From positions 1,922,001 through 1,986,000 of the forward strand of contig NZ_JAFBBJ010000001.1 of NCBI RefSeq assembly GCF_016907085.1: 64,000 nt of DNA, given 5' to 3'. Shown here one piece after another: positions 25,599 through 33,871 of this stretch. The translations under genes were made by a program, and so were the position numbers. This stretch comes from Clavibacter michiganensis. Its GTDB lineage: Bacteria > Actinomycetota > Actinomycetes > Actinomycetales > Microbacteriaceae. The notes beneath the pieces were generated by a model. It had not been told where the DNA came from and did no database searches. It was given only the letters and a program-made list of their open reading frames with translations. Position 1 is the stretch's first letter. Each line of letters opens with the position of its first letter.

Positions 25599-27373
25599 GC
25601 TCCGAGCGCACCAACCGCCGCGCCGAGCCGGGGCGCGCGAACCCGGGCACGGTCATCGCGACGTGGGCCATCGGCATCGCCGCCGGGCTCCTCGCGTCCG
25701 CGTGGGCGGGGCTCGCCGCGGCGCGCGCGCTCACGGGGGCGGGGGCGCCGCTGCCCGGGGATCCGCTCGCCGTCGCCATCGCGCTGAAGAAGGGCGAGGT
25801 CGCGTGGACCCCGCTGGCCGTCGTGATCGCCGTCGCCGTCGCCGCGCTGCTGACGGCGCTCACGGTCGCCGTCGCGCGCGCCGTCCGCCGCCTCGGCCGC
25901 GGCCGCACGCGCGTGGACCGCAGCGCCCGCTACCTCGCCTCCGTGTCCGACCTCGACGAGCTGCGCGAGCGCACATCGCTCGCGAAGGCCGCCCGCCTCG
26001 GCGTGCCCGGCCGCCCCGGGCTGCCGCTCGGCCGCGACCTCCGCTCGGGTGGCATGCTCTACGCCTCGTGGGAGGACGTGGTCGTCGGCATCGCCGGCCC
26101 GCGCGTCGGCAAGACGACCTCGCTCGTGGTGCCGGCGATCCTCGCGGCGCCCGGCGCGCTCGTCACCACGTCGAACAAGCCCGACGTCGTGCGCGCCACC
26201 CGCGACCTGCGCGCCGGCGTCGGCACCGCGTGGGTGTTCGACCCGCAGCAGGTCGTGGACGAGGAGCCGACCTGGTGGTGGGATCCGCTCTCCTCCGTCA
26301 CCGACGACACCTCCGCCGCGAAGCTCGCCGGGCACTTCGCCGCGGGATCCCGGGAGGCCGACGACCGCGGCGACGCCTTCTTCGACGCGGCCGGCAAGGA
26401 CCTCCTCACGGGCCTCCTCCTCGCCGCCGCGCTCGACCGCCGGCCCATCACGGACGTGCTCGGCTGGCTCACGGATCCGGACGAGCGCGAGATGGTGGGC
26501 ATCCTCCGCCGCGGCGGGTACCCGCTCATCGCGGACGACGTCGAGAGCGCCTCGCGCACCTCGCCCCGCCAGCGCGACGGCGTGTACGCGACCGCCCGGA
26601 AGATGGCGTCGTGCGTGCGCAGCAGCCGCATCAACCGGTGGATCACGCCGGCCGGCGGCGACGCGGCCGCGGATCCCCGCCCCCGGCTCGACCCCGACGC
26701 CTTCGTGCGCTCCACCGACACGCTGTACTCGCTGTCGGTGGAGGGCGAGGGCACGGCCGCCCCGCTCGTGACGGCGCTCACGGTCGCGATCGTCGAGGCC
26801 GCCGAGCGCCTCGCCCGCACGCAGCCGGGCGGTCGCTTGACGACGCCGCTCGTGTGCGTGCTCGACGAGGCCGCGAACGTGTGCCGGTGGAAGGAGCTGC
26901 CCGACCTGTACTCGCACCTCGGCTCGCGCGGGATCCCCGTCCTGTCGATCTTCCAGTCGTACGCGCAGGGCGTCGACGTGTTCGGCCGCGAGGGCATGCG
27001 CAAGCTCTTCAGCGCCGCGAACGAGGTCGTGTACCTCGGCGGCGTGAAGGAGGCCGAGTGGCTGCGGGAGCTGTCCGAGCTCATCGGCGACTACGACCAC
27101 GAGACGGTCTCCAGCTCGACGACGCGCGGCGTGCGGTCCACGAGCGTGCAGAACGACCGGCGCCGCATCCTCGACACCTCCGAGCTCGCCGAGCTGCCCC
27201 GCGGCCGCGCCGTGCTGCTCGCGTCGGGCGTGCGCGCGTCGATGATCGCGACCGTGCCGTGGATGGACGGGCCCGAGGCCGCCGTGATCCGCGCCTCGCT
27301 CGCCGCCGCCGACGCCCGCGCGGTCGCCGGCCCGGCTCCGGCACAGGCACCGGCACCGGGGGCCGCGTCGTGA
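25595..27373 (+). CDS. VirD4/TraG-like coupling ATPase
   Basis: A 592-residue type IV coupling protein. Two N-terminal membrane helices (residues about 18-45 and 73-95) precede the P-loop GPRVGKTTS (Lys173), TTSNKPDVV, the WDPLSS motif, and Walker B LVCVLDEAANVC. The C-terminus has STTRGVRSTSVQ and RGRAVLLASGVR, standard in TraG/VirD4. Coupling proteins select the substrate for the secretion channel, so this gene implies DNA or protein cargo. Overlaps the preceding VirB4 gene by four bases. Confidence 0.88.
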   Translation: MSSERTNRRAEPGRANPGTVIATWAIGIAAGLLASAWAGLAAARALTGAGAPLPGDPLAVAIALKKGEVAWTPLAVVIAVAVAALLTALTVAVARAVRRLGRGRTRVDRSARYLASVSDLDELRERTSLAKAARLGVPGRPGLPLGRDLRSGGMLYASWEDVVVGIAGPRVGKTTSLVVPAILAAPGALVTTSNKPDVVRATRDLRAGVGTAWVFDPQQVVDEEPTWWWDPLSSVTDDTSAAKLAGHFAAGSREADDRGDAFFDAAGKDLLTGLLLAAALDRRPITDVLGWLTDPDEREMVGILRRGGYPLIADDVESASRTSPRQRDGVYATARKMASCVRSSRINRWITPAGGDAAADPRPRLDPDAFVRSTDTLYSLSVEGEGTAAPLVTALTVAIVEAAERLARTQPGGRLTTPLVCVLDEAANVCRWKELPDLYSHLGSRGIPVLSIFQSYAQGVDVFGREGMRKLFSAANEVVYLGGVKEAEWLRELSELIGDYDHETVSSSTTRGVRSTSVQNDRRRILDTSELAELPRGRAVLLASGVRASMIATVPWMDGPEAAVIRASLAAADARAVAGPAPAQAPAPGAAS

Positions 27374-27795
27374 CGGACGCGTTCGGCTGGGGCGACGCGC
27401 CCGCCGCCGCATCCGCCACCGCCGCGCAGGTCTTCCCCGACGTCGACGCGTTCGTCCGCGGCTTCCTCGCGCCCGCCTACCGCCGCGAGGTGAGCCCGCG
27501 CGGCGAGAGCCGGTGGGATCCCGAGTGGTGGCGCCACCCCGAGGCCGTCGCGCGGCTCGAGGCGCTCCACCTCGCGTGGGAGGCGCTGCGGCTCGAGGGC
27601 GCGACCGGCATGAGCGTCTGGTGGCGGGATCACGCGGACTACCACCTCGCCGTCCTCATGGGCCCGACCGGCCCCTTCGCGCGCACCTCCGCCACCACCG
27701 AGGCCGGGGAGCCGCTGCCGTGCGCGCCGCGGCCGGACCCGGAGCCGGATCCGGAGCCGGATCCGGAGCCGGATCCGGCCGGAGCCGCGTCGTGA
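27370..27795 (+). CDS. DUF4913 domain protein
   Basis: A 141-residue soluble protein with GTG start overlapping the coupling-protein stop (GTGA). The core FVRGFLAPAYRREV...WDPEWWRHPEAVARLEALHLAWEALR matches DUF4913, found beside TraG in actinobacterial conjugation-like loci; function unknown. The tail has three perfect 12-base copies (27741-27776) encoding Glu-Pro-Asp-Pro repeats. It overlaps the next gene by four bases. Confidence 0.8.
   Translation: MTDAFGWGDAPAAASATAAQVFPDVDAFVRGFLAPAYRREVSPRGESRWDPEWWRHPEAVARLEALHLAWEALRLEGATGMSVWWRDHADYHLAVLMGPTGPFARTSATTEAGEPLPCAPRPDPEPDPEPDPEPDPAGAAS
27741..27776 (+). repeat. three perfect 12-base tandem copies (EPDP)
   Basis: GGAGCCGGATCC occurs three times in tandem, each encoding Glu-Pro-Asp-Pro, in the C-terminal tail of the DUF4913 protein. 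Unit length is a multiple of three, so copy number can change without a frameshift. Confidence 0.9.
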
Positions 27796-28637
27796 GGCGC
27801 GAGGTGCCGGGCTGGTTCCGGCTGCTGCTGTGCTGGCCCGCGCTGCTCGTGCTCGGGATGGGGCTGCTCGCGCTCCTGACCGCGGCGGCGGATCCGTCGG
27901 TGCTCACCCGACCCGCGACGCTCATCCCCGGGCTCGTGCTCCTCCTCCTCTGCGTCGCGGCGGTGCGGACCCTGATCCGCGGCGCGCGCGTGCTCCAGGG
28001 GATGGTCCGGGGAGCGCAGCACGAGCTCGCCCGACCGGCCCGCGAGGCCGCGGCGGCGCAGGACCTCGCGGTCCGCAGCGCGGCCGGCTGGGTGGAGGCG
28101 TGCCGTCTCCGCGCGTCGCTGCTGCGCGGCGAGCGCCCGCCCGGCTTCCCCGTCTGGGACGTCGTCGCCGAGCCCGGCGAGGTGTTCCTCTACGACGTGC
28201 AGGCGGACTACGAGCGGTACTACGGGCAGGACGTCACGTACACGCGATCCAGCGGGTTCCTCGTCGGGAGCCCCGCGTTCGTGCTCGGAGGGATGGCGGT
28301 CGCGGCCCTCGGGAACGCGTCCCGGCGGAGCGCGGCCGAGGCGCGGGCCGCCGAGCAGTGGCGCGAGCTGCAGCCCGTGCGGCTCGTGATCTCCGACCGC
28401 CGCCTCCTCTGCCAGGTCGGCGGCCGCTGGCTCGCGTTCTGGTACGCGGGCATGACGGCGGTCTACCCCGAGGTGCGCGAGTGGGCGCTCGTCTGCCAGT
28501 TCCCCGACGTCGAGCCGCTCCGCCTCCGCGGCGTCGACGCCCCCATCGCCGCGGTGCTCACCGTGCTCGGTACCCAGGGCCTCGACGCGCTGCGCGACCA
28601 CCCGAGCCTGCAGGCGCTGGGGGCGGTCGAGTCCTGA
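27792..28637 (+). CDS. membrane protein, last gene of the secretion operon
   Basis: A 281-residue protein with GTG start overlapping the previous stop (GTGA). Two hydrophobic N-terminal segments (LLLCWPALLVLGMGLLALLTA, LIPGLVLLLLCVAAVRTL) are followed by a soluble C-terminal half with QPVRLVISDRRLLCQVGGRWL, which looks like a PH-like or membrane-stress-sensing fold; I cannot name it. It is the last gene of the long coupled series and faces the convergent phosphatase gene 20 bases away. Confidence 0.65.
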   Translation: MRREVPGWFRLLLCWPALLVLGMGLLALLTAAADPSVLTRPATLIPGLVLLLLCVAAVRTLIRGARVLQGMVRGAQHELARPAREAAAAQDLAVRSAAGWVEACRLRASLLRGERPPGFPVWDVVAEPGEVFLYDVQADYERYYGQDVTYTRSSGFLVGSPAFVLGGMAVAALGNASRRSAAEARAAEQWRELQPVRLVISDRRLLCQVGGRWLAFWYAGMTAVYPEVREWALVCQFPDVEPLRLRGVDAPIAAVLTVLGTQGLDALRDHPSLQALGAVES

Positions 28638-28656
28638 GGGCCGGGCCGCGGTCGGC

Positions 28657-29916
28657 TCAGGAAGTGGCGCCGCCCGCGTAGCGCACGCACACCGCCGACA
28701 CGTCGTCGCCGACAGTGCCGCGCGCGGCGGCCGCGGCGGCCGCGTCCGCGATGCGGCCGACCGTCTCGGCGGCGTCCGCGGCCGTGCGCACCAGGTCGAT
28801 GAGCGGCGCGACCGAGTCGAGGGATCCGTCGAAGAGGTCGAGCGCGCCGTCGGTGAACGCGAGGAGCCGGTCGCCGGGCCGCAGCTCGCCGGTTCGCGCC
28901 GCCCACGAGGCGCCCGGCACCACGCCGAGCGGCAGGCCGAGCGCCGGCAGCATCTCGTGCGCGCCGTCCGCGCGGATCACCACCGTGAGGCCGTGGCCGC
29001 CGTCGGCGTACGCGAAGCGGCCGGTGGATCCGTCGACGCGGCAGTGCAGGAACGTCGCGAACGTCTCGGTCGCGTCGAGGTCGGCCTGGAGCTGGGCCTG
29101 CACCGCGGTGACGGTGCCCGCGGCATCCGGACCGCGGTGCGCCTGGAAGCCCGATCGCACGGCCGACGCCAGGATCGCCGCGCCCGCGCCCTTGCCCATC
29201 ACGTCGGCGATGGTCACGTGCAGGCCGTCGGCGTCCTCGCCCCACGCGTAGAAGTCGCCACCCACGCCGCGGGCCGGGCGGCTGATGCCGGCGAGGTCGA
29301 AGTCGGGCCAGAGCGGCCGGTCGACGGGCAGGAGCCGGCGCTGGATGTCGCCCGCGAGCTCCTCGTCCCGGCTGTCGCGGAGCTCGCGCTCCACCCAGGC
29401 GCCCATCTCGTCGAGCAGCTTCTCCTGGTCGGGCGCGAGCTCGCGCGGCTCGGTGTCGACGAGGCAGAGCGTGCCGACGGTCTGGCCGCCGGAGAGCAGC
29501 GGGCGGCCGGCGTAGAAGCGGATGTGGCGGGGGCCGGTGACCGTGGTGCGCTCGGCGAAGCGCGCGTCCTGCGTCGCATCGGGCACCACGAGGATGCCGG
29601 ACGAGCGGATCGCGACGTCGCAGAACGACTGCGTGCGGTCCGACAGCAGGGAGACGCCCGCGGGCTGCGGCGACTTCGTGAACTGCTCGGCGTCGTCCAC
29701 CAGGTTGATCTCGGCCACCGGCACGCCGAACAGCTCGCGCGCGACGCGCGTGACGCGGTCGAAGCGCTCCTCCGCGGTGGATCCGACGAGCCGCAGGTCG
29801 TGCACGGCCCGGAGGCGCGCCTCCTCGGCGGAACCGCGCGCGGTGTCCGCGTCGCGGGTGGCGCGACCGGCGGGATCCGAGCCGCCCTGGCGCGCGACGG
29901 GTTCCTGCATGGCCAT
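28657..29916 (-). CDS. GAF and SpoIIE/PP2C phosphatase domain protein
   Basis: A 419-residue protein. Residues about 40-185 are a GAF sensor (ELFGVPVAEINLVDDAEQF, SFCDVAIRSSGILVVPDA, YAGRPLLSGGQTVGTLCLVD). Residues 200-415 are a SpoIIE phosphatase (RGVGGDFYAW and the metal loop VTIADVMGKGAGAA, TDGALDLFD, GDDVSAVCV). It should dephosphorylate the STAS antagonist of a partner-switching module after sensing a signal. The start at 29916 (MAMQEP) has AGGGGGG upstream. The gene lies beside its apparent partners at 30063-32144. Confidence 0.87.
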   Translation of the reverse strand: MAMQEPVARQGGSDPAGRATRDADTARGSAEEARLRAVHDLRLVGSTAEERFDRVTRVARELFGVPVAEINLVDDAEQFTKSPQPAGVSLLSDRTQSFCDVAIRSSGILVVPDATQDARFAERTTVTGPRHIRFYAGRPLLSGGQTVGTLCLVDTEPRELAPDQEKLLDEMGAWVERELRDSRDEELAGDIQRRLLPVDRPLWPDFDLAGISRPARGVGGDFYAWGEDADGLHVTIADVMGKGAGAAILASAVRSGFQAHRGPDAAGTVTAVQAQLQADLDATETFATFLHCRVDGSTGRFAYADGGHGLTVVIRADGAHEMLPALGLPLGVVPGASWAARTGELRPGDRLLAFTDGALDLFDGSLDSVAPLIDLVRTAADAAETVGRIADAAAAAAARGTVGDDVSAVCVRYAGGATS

Positions 29917-30024
29917 GTGCCCCCCTGGTGGATCCGGCGACGCTCGCGTCGGGCGGGGTGCCGCCCGCCGCACGATCCCCCCAGATCGCGGCGCCTGCTT
30001 CGAGTGTATGCGCTGGTCTTCGGA

Positions 30025-30046
30025 GCCCTCCCCGGATGCGGAGGGC
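30025..30046 (-). terminator. short GC stem-loop after the SpoIIE operon
   Basis: Arms 30025-30031 and 30040-30046 (GCCCTCC/GGAGGGC) lie just downstream of the stop at 30063 on the minus strand. Seven base pairs and no T-run, so a weak call. Confidence 0.4.
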
Positions 30047-30062
30047 CCGACGCGCGACCCGC

Positions 30063-31391
30063 TCACGCCTCGCGGCGCAGCACCACCACGGTCACGTCGT
30101 CCGGGTTCGCCTGACCGGCGGCGAGCGCCGTGATCCGCCGCACCAGCTCGTCCGCCGACGAGGACGCGCGCGCGAGCTCGGCCACCCGGTCGACCGCGCG
30201 GAGGGTGCCGTCGTAGAGGTCGAGCACGCCGTCGCTGAAGGTGACGATGAGGTCGCCGGGGCCGAGCGCGACCTCGTGCGACCGCCAGCCGGCCGCCCCC
30301 GGCACGCCGACGGGCAGGTCCGTGGACTCCAGCCGCTCGTGCGTGCCGTCCGCGCGCACCAGCGCGGACAGGCCGTGGCCCGCGTCGGCGTAGAGGACGG
30401 TGTTGTCCTCGGCGCGCACGCGGGCGTGGAACACGGTGGCGAAGGAGGCCGCCGCGCTCATCTCCGCGGTGAAGCAGTCGGCGGTGCGCTCGATGGCGGC
30501 GACGGGATCCGGCACGTTCTTCGCGCTGCGCACGACCGCGCGCGCGGTGGCCGCGATGATCCCCGCGCCCACGCCCTTGCCCATCACGTCGCCGAGGGTG
30601 AAGGCCAGCCCTTCGCGCACCGGGTACCAGTCGAAGAAGTCGCCTCCCACGGCCTTGGACGGCAGGCACGCGCCCGCGACCTGGTACCCGTCGAGCGGCA
30701 CGCTCGTCTTCGGCAGGAGCGCCCGCTGCACGATGGACGCGCGGGTCAGCTCCTCCTCGCTCACCCGCTCCCGGGCGCGCGACTCCTCGAGGCTGAACCG
30801 GGTGCGCCGCGACAGCTCGTTGACCACGAGCGCCGCGACCGCGAAGGCCAGGGCGCTGAAGAACCCGCGCCACAGCTCGTTCGCGTTCTGCCCGCCGAGC
30901 CGGAGGAGGAGCGGCAGGCCGAGCGACACGTAGGTGCCGACGAACGCGACGAGCACGTTCCAGCGGCTCGGGTTCAGACTGAACCAGACGACCGGGAGGA
31001 TCACCAGGGATCCGAACACGGACGCGCTCTCGCCCGTCCCGATCCGCAGCAGGCCGACGGCGAGGAAGTCGAGGGCGGGCACGACGACGGCGAAGCGCGC
31101 GAGGTCGTGGCGCAGGGTGACGACGACGGCGAGCAGGGTGCCGACCACGAGGATCGCGCAGGACACGAGGAGCGCGCGCGGCGCCGTGATCCCGATCGTG
31201 GGCACGGCCACGCTGGTGAGCACCGCGAGCGCGAAGAGCACCAGCATCGGCAGCTGCTTGAGCGCGGGGGTGGGGCCGGACGTGCCGGCGGATCCCGTCC
31301 GGGCGGCGGACTCGGGGATCCAGGCCGCGCGGCCGACCCACGCGGGCAGCGAGAGTGCGGCGAGCCGTGGCGCGCGCGCGGGCGAGACCAT
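30063..31391 (-). CDS. membrane SpoIIE-type phosphatase
   Basis: A 442-residue protein. The N-terminal half holds about six to seven hydrophobic segments (e.g. LPMLVLFALAVLTSVAVPTIG, GSLVILPVVWFSL, FFSALAFAVAALVVNEL), then a coiled-coil-like linker, then the PP2C core (SKAVGGDFFDWY, TLGDVMGKGVGAG, FSDGVLDLYDG, PDDVTVVVL). This makes it an integral membrane signal-dependent phosphatase, parallel to the GAF-containing one at 28657. ATG overlaps the upstream anti-sigma stop (TGATG). Confidence 0.87.
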   Translation of the reverse strand: MVSPARAPRLAALSLPAWVGRAAWIPESAARTGSAGTSGPTPALKQLPMLVLFALAVLTSVAVPTIGITAPRALLVSCAILVVGTLLAVVVTLRHDLARFAVVVPALDFLAVGLLRIGTGESASVFGSLVILPVVWFSLNPSRWNVLVAFVGTYVSLGLPLLLRLGGQNANELWRGFFSALAFAVAALVVNELSRRTRFSLEESRARERVSEEELTRASIVQRALLPKTSVPLDGYQVAGACLPSKAVGGDFFDWYPVREGLAFTLGDVMGKGVGAGIIAATARAVVRSAKNVPDPVAAIERTADCFTAEMSAAASFATVFHARVRAEDNTVLYADAGHGLSALVRADGTHERLESTDLPVGVPGAAGWRSHEVALGPGDLIVTFSDGVLDLYDGTLRAVDRVAELARASSSADELVRRITALAAGQANPDDVTVVVLRREA

Positions 31392-31813
31392 CAGGACGCC
31401 TCGGGCTCGATCCGGGTCCGGCGCACGCTCCAGACGTTCTCGCCGCCGACCCGCTCGTAGGTCAGCTCGTCGCAGAGCATCTGCACCATCGCGAGGCCGC
31501 GGCCCGACTCGGCTTCGGCGCCCGGCATCTCGCGCGGGACGAGGCGGAAGTCGCCCGGCTCGGATCCGTCGCGCAGCCGCGCGCGCATCACGCCGTCGTC
31601 GACCGTGACGCTCACCTCGCACGTGACGCCCTGGCCGTTGTCGGCGTGCTCGATCACGTTGGACGCGAGCTCGATGAGCGCGGTCTCGAAGGCCATGCGG
31701 TCGAGCGCGCCCACGTCGGGGCGGTCGTCCCAGAGGCCGGCGACGAGCTCGTGGACGGCGTCGACGTCGTCGGGCGGGGACTGGAGCGTGAGGCTGCGGG
31801 TGGTCTCAGTCAC
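31391..31813 (-). CDS. anti-sigma factor / serine kinase (RsbW-like)
   Basis: A 140-residue GHKL ATPase-kinase. The N box reads FETALIELASNVIEHA, and the G-box-like SGRGLAMVQML follows. RsbW-type proteins bind a sigma factor and phosphorylate the STAS antagonist when ATP is high. The gene overlaps the STAS gene by eight bases and the phosphatase by one, giving the order antagonist, kinase, phosphatase. No sigma factor gene is nearby. Confidence 0.87.
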   Translation of the reverse strand: MTETTRSLTLQSPPDDVDAVHELVAGLWDDRPDVGALDRMAFETALIELASNVIEHADNGQGVTCEVSVTVDDGVMRARLRDGSEPGDFRLVPREMPGAEAESGRGLAMVQMLCDELTYERVGGENVWSVRRTRIEPEAS

Positions 31814-32144
31814 GGTAGGCCGCCTCGGCCGTGGGGGTGGAGATCAGCACCCGGTCGAGGTTGGAGAGCTGCAGCACCATCGACACCTGCGGGCCGGGCG
31901 CCGAGATGCGGAGGTCACCGCCGGTGTCGCGCGCCGCGCGGAGGCCCGCGATGAGGGCGCCGAGGCCGGAGGAGTCGATGAAGTCGACGCCGGCCAGGTC
32001 GACGACGATGCGCGCGGGGGCGGGATCCAGCGCGTCGTGGATCGCCTGCCGGAGCTCGGGGGCCGCGGCCATGTTGAGCATCCCTGCTGCGGTGACGACG
32101 GTGACGTCGTCCTCGCGTCGTGCGGTGGCGGTCGTGAGCGCCAT
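31806..32144 (-). CDS. STAS anti-sigma factor antagonist
   Basis: A 112-residue STAS domain protein. The phosphorylation loop reads VDFIDSSGLGAL with Ser58 in the place of the phospho-serine of SpoIIAA/RsbV. Unphosphorylated it would bind the RsbW-like kinase and free its target; the SpoIIE phosphatases would activate it. First gene of the leftward operon; 271 bases separate it from the next rightward gene. Confidence 0.9.
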   Translation of the reverse strand: MALTTATARREDDVTVVTAAGMLNMAAAPELRQAIHDALDPAPARIVVDLAGVDFIDSSGLGALIAGLRAARDTGGDLRISAPGPQVSMVLQLSNLDRVLISTPTAEAAYRD

Positions 32145-32415
32145 GTGTCTCCCCCTCGGATGGTGCGGTGCGCCGGTCTCGTCATCCCCCGATGCGGCCG
32201 ACGGGCGGCGTCGGTCCCGTGCGGTCCCCCGCCCGGATCCCCTGACTCCGCTGCGATCATCCTCTCATCCATCGCCCGAGGAAATACGATGGGTGCTCCG
32301 GCGTCCCGTCGCATGTCCGCGCGGCGCATCCGACTGGCGACGCCGCCCGCGCCCCGTTACGGTGCGGCTGACCCCACGCACGAGCACGGCCGCACCGGCC
32401 GCACGAGGAGAGACC
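32145..32415. other. intergenic region, no clear feature
   Basis: Divergent gap between the STAS gene and the gene at 32416. I see no hairpin, repeat or promoter that I can support; a CGTGTC/GGAGAG block lies directly before the 32416 start. Confidence 0.6.
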
Positions 32416-32784
32416 GTGTCGACCGCACCCGAGCACGTCCCGACCGAGCGCCGCATCACCCGGCTGGCGATCGAGACCTCCATCGGCCTGGCCTGGAACG
32501 CCGAGGGCGAGCTCCGCGGGCTGCCTCCGCTGGCCTGGCAGCTCGGCGGCCCGTGGGAGGGCGTGCACTTCTCGGGCGACGCCGACGCGTACGCGCCCGA
32601 GGTGCGGCGCGACGTCATCGAGTCGTGGATCGCCGGGCTCGGCCTCGCCGACGCCATCGACCTCACCGACGGCCCGCTCGCGCGCCGCGGCGACGACATG
32701 GTCTGGACGGGCGTGATCGACGAGGTCGTGTTCGAGCTCCGCTACCCGGCGGAGTGCGCGGATCCCGCGGGCCCGGAGGACTAG
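32416..32784 (+). CDS. hypothetical protein, 122 residues
   Basis: GTG start with GAGGAG upstream. A soluble protein with the segments TRLAIETSIGLAWNAEGELRGLPPLAWQLGG and FSGDADAYAPEVRRDVIESWIAGLG; acidic, with several Trp. No motif that I recognise. The stop overlaps the convergent histidine phosphatase stop by four bases. Confidence 0.7.
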   Translation: MSTAPEHVPTERRITRLAIETSIGLAWNAEGELRGLPPLAWQLGGPWEGVHFSGDADAYAPEVRRDVIESWIAGLGLADAIDLTDGPLARRGDDMVWTGVIDEVVFELRYPAECADPAGPED

Positions 32785-33419
32785 CCGGCGGGGGTGCCGC
32801 GCTCGCGCCACCCGGATCCGTCGCGCTCCAGCTCGATGAGCTGCCCGTTCGCCCACACCAGCGACCGCGTGAGCGCGGGCGACCGGCCGAGCGCGGTGAG
32901 GTAGAGCACGCGCAGCAGGTAGCCGTGGGCGACCACGAGGGTGGTGCGCGGATCCGCCGCCACGTCCTCGAGCACCGCGCGCGCCCGCACCGCCGCCGCC
33001 GCCCACGTCTCGCCGCCGCCGGGCGCCGCGGGCTCGCCGTCGTCGCCCGTGAGCCAGGCCGCGAACGCCGGGCCGTGCACGGGCCCGCGGAGCTCGTCGC
33101 GCGTGATCCCCTCGAACCCGCCGAAGTCGAGCTCCACCAGCTCGGCGCGCGGCTCGGGCACGACGCCCGGCGCGACGCCCTGCTCCTGCAGGATCCGCGC
33201 GGTGCTGCGGGCGCGCGCGAGCGTGCTCACGAGGATCCGCTCCACGCCCTCCCCGCGCAGCCGGTCCGCGAGGGGCGCGAGCTGCTCCGCCGCGTCGTCG
33301 CCGACGTCCACGTCGGTGCGCGAGTTGTAGCGGTACTCCCGGTTCCAGGGCGTCTGCGCGTGCCGGGTGAGGAGCAGGCGCGCGGGCGTCGCCGGGGAGA
33401 TCTGCATGGGTCCATCCAA
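32781..33419 (-). CDS. histidine phosphatase family protein
   Basis: A roughly 212-residue phosphoglycerate-mutase-like phosphatase. The catalytic RHG-type motif is LTRHAQTPWNREYRYNSRTD, followed by LARARSTARIL, the second-site Glu in LVELDFGGFEG, and the second His in TTLVVAHGYLLRVL. Compared with RHG, the third residue is Ala (RHA), accepted in the family. Substrate unknown; likely a small phosphorylated metabolite. A start at 33407 (MQIS) is also possible. Confidence 0.85.
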   Translation of the reverse strand: MDGPMQISPATPARLLLTRHAQTPWNREYRYNSRTDVDVGDDAAEQLAPLADRLRGEGVERILVSTLARARSTARILQEQGVAPGVVPEPRAELVELDFGGFEGITRDELRGPVHGPAFAAWLTGDDGEPAAPGGGETWAAAAVRARAVLEDVAADPRTTLVVAHGYLLRVLYLTALGRSPALTRSLVWANGQLIELERDGSGWRERGTPAG

Positions 33420-33496
33420 CCGGGATCCCGCCGGCGACGGCGCGCTCCCGTCGCCGCCCGACCGACCCGTGCGTCGCCGGACTAGCGTCGAAGGGG

Positions 33497-33871
33497 ATGA
33501 CCGAGAGCCGGACCCGCGCCGCGACGCCCGCGGTCCGCGTCGCGTTCGCGGCGGCGAGCGCCGCGTACCTCCTGAACTGCGCCATCGGGATCGCGGCGGC
33601 CACCCGGATCCTGCCGCCCCGCCCCGAGCTCCGCCTCCACCACCGCGCGTACGTGCTGACGAGCGCGCTCACCGCGCTCGCGCTCGCGTCGCCGCTGTGG
33701 GCCGGGTCGTCCGCGCGGCCCACAGCCGTCCGCGCCGCCCTCCGCCTCGCCCCGGCCCTGATCCCGCTCGCCGCGCTCCCCGCGGTCGGCACGCGCACCC
33801 GTCGGCACCCCGCCGTCGCCCTGACCGCCGCGCCCTGGTACGCCCGGGGCATCCTCGCCACCTGGAGCTGA
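33497..33871 (+). CDS. small membrane protein, 124 residues
   Basis: About four hydrophobic segments (VAFAAASAAYLLNCAIGIAAATRI, VLTSALTALALASPLWAG, LAPALIPLAALPAVG, AVALTAAPWY). Ala/Leu/Arg-rich, no family motif that I recognise. Its stop TGA is immediately followed, in the same frame, by the nitroreductase remnant. Confidence 0.6.
   Translation: MTESRTRAATPAVRVAFAAASAAYLLNCAIGIAAATRILPPRPELRLHHRAYVLTSALTALALASPLWAGSSARPTAVRAALRLAPALIPLAALPAVGTRTRRHPAVALTAAPWYARGILATWS

Noticed and set aside
27741..27776. CRISPR-like repeat
   Set aside because: Contiguous 12-base tandem units without spacers, inside a reading frame.
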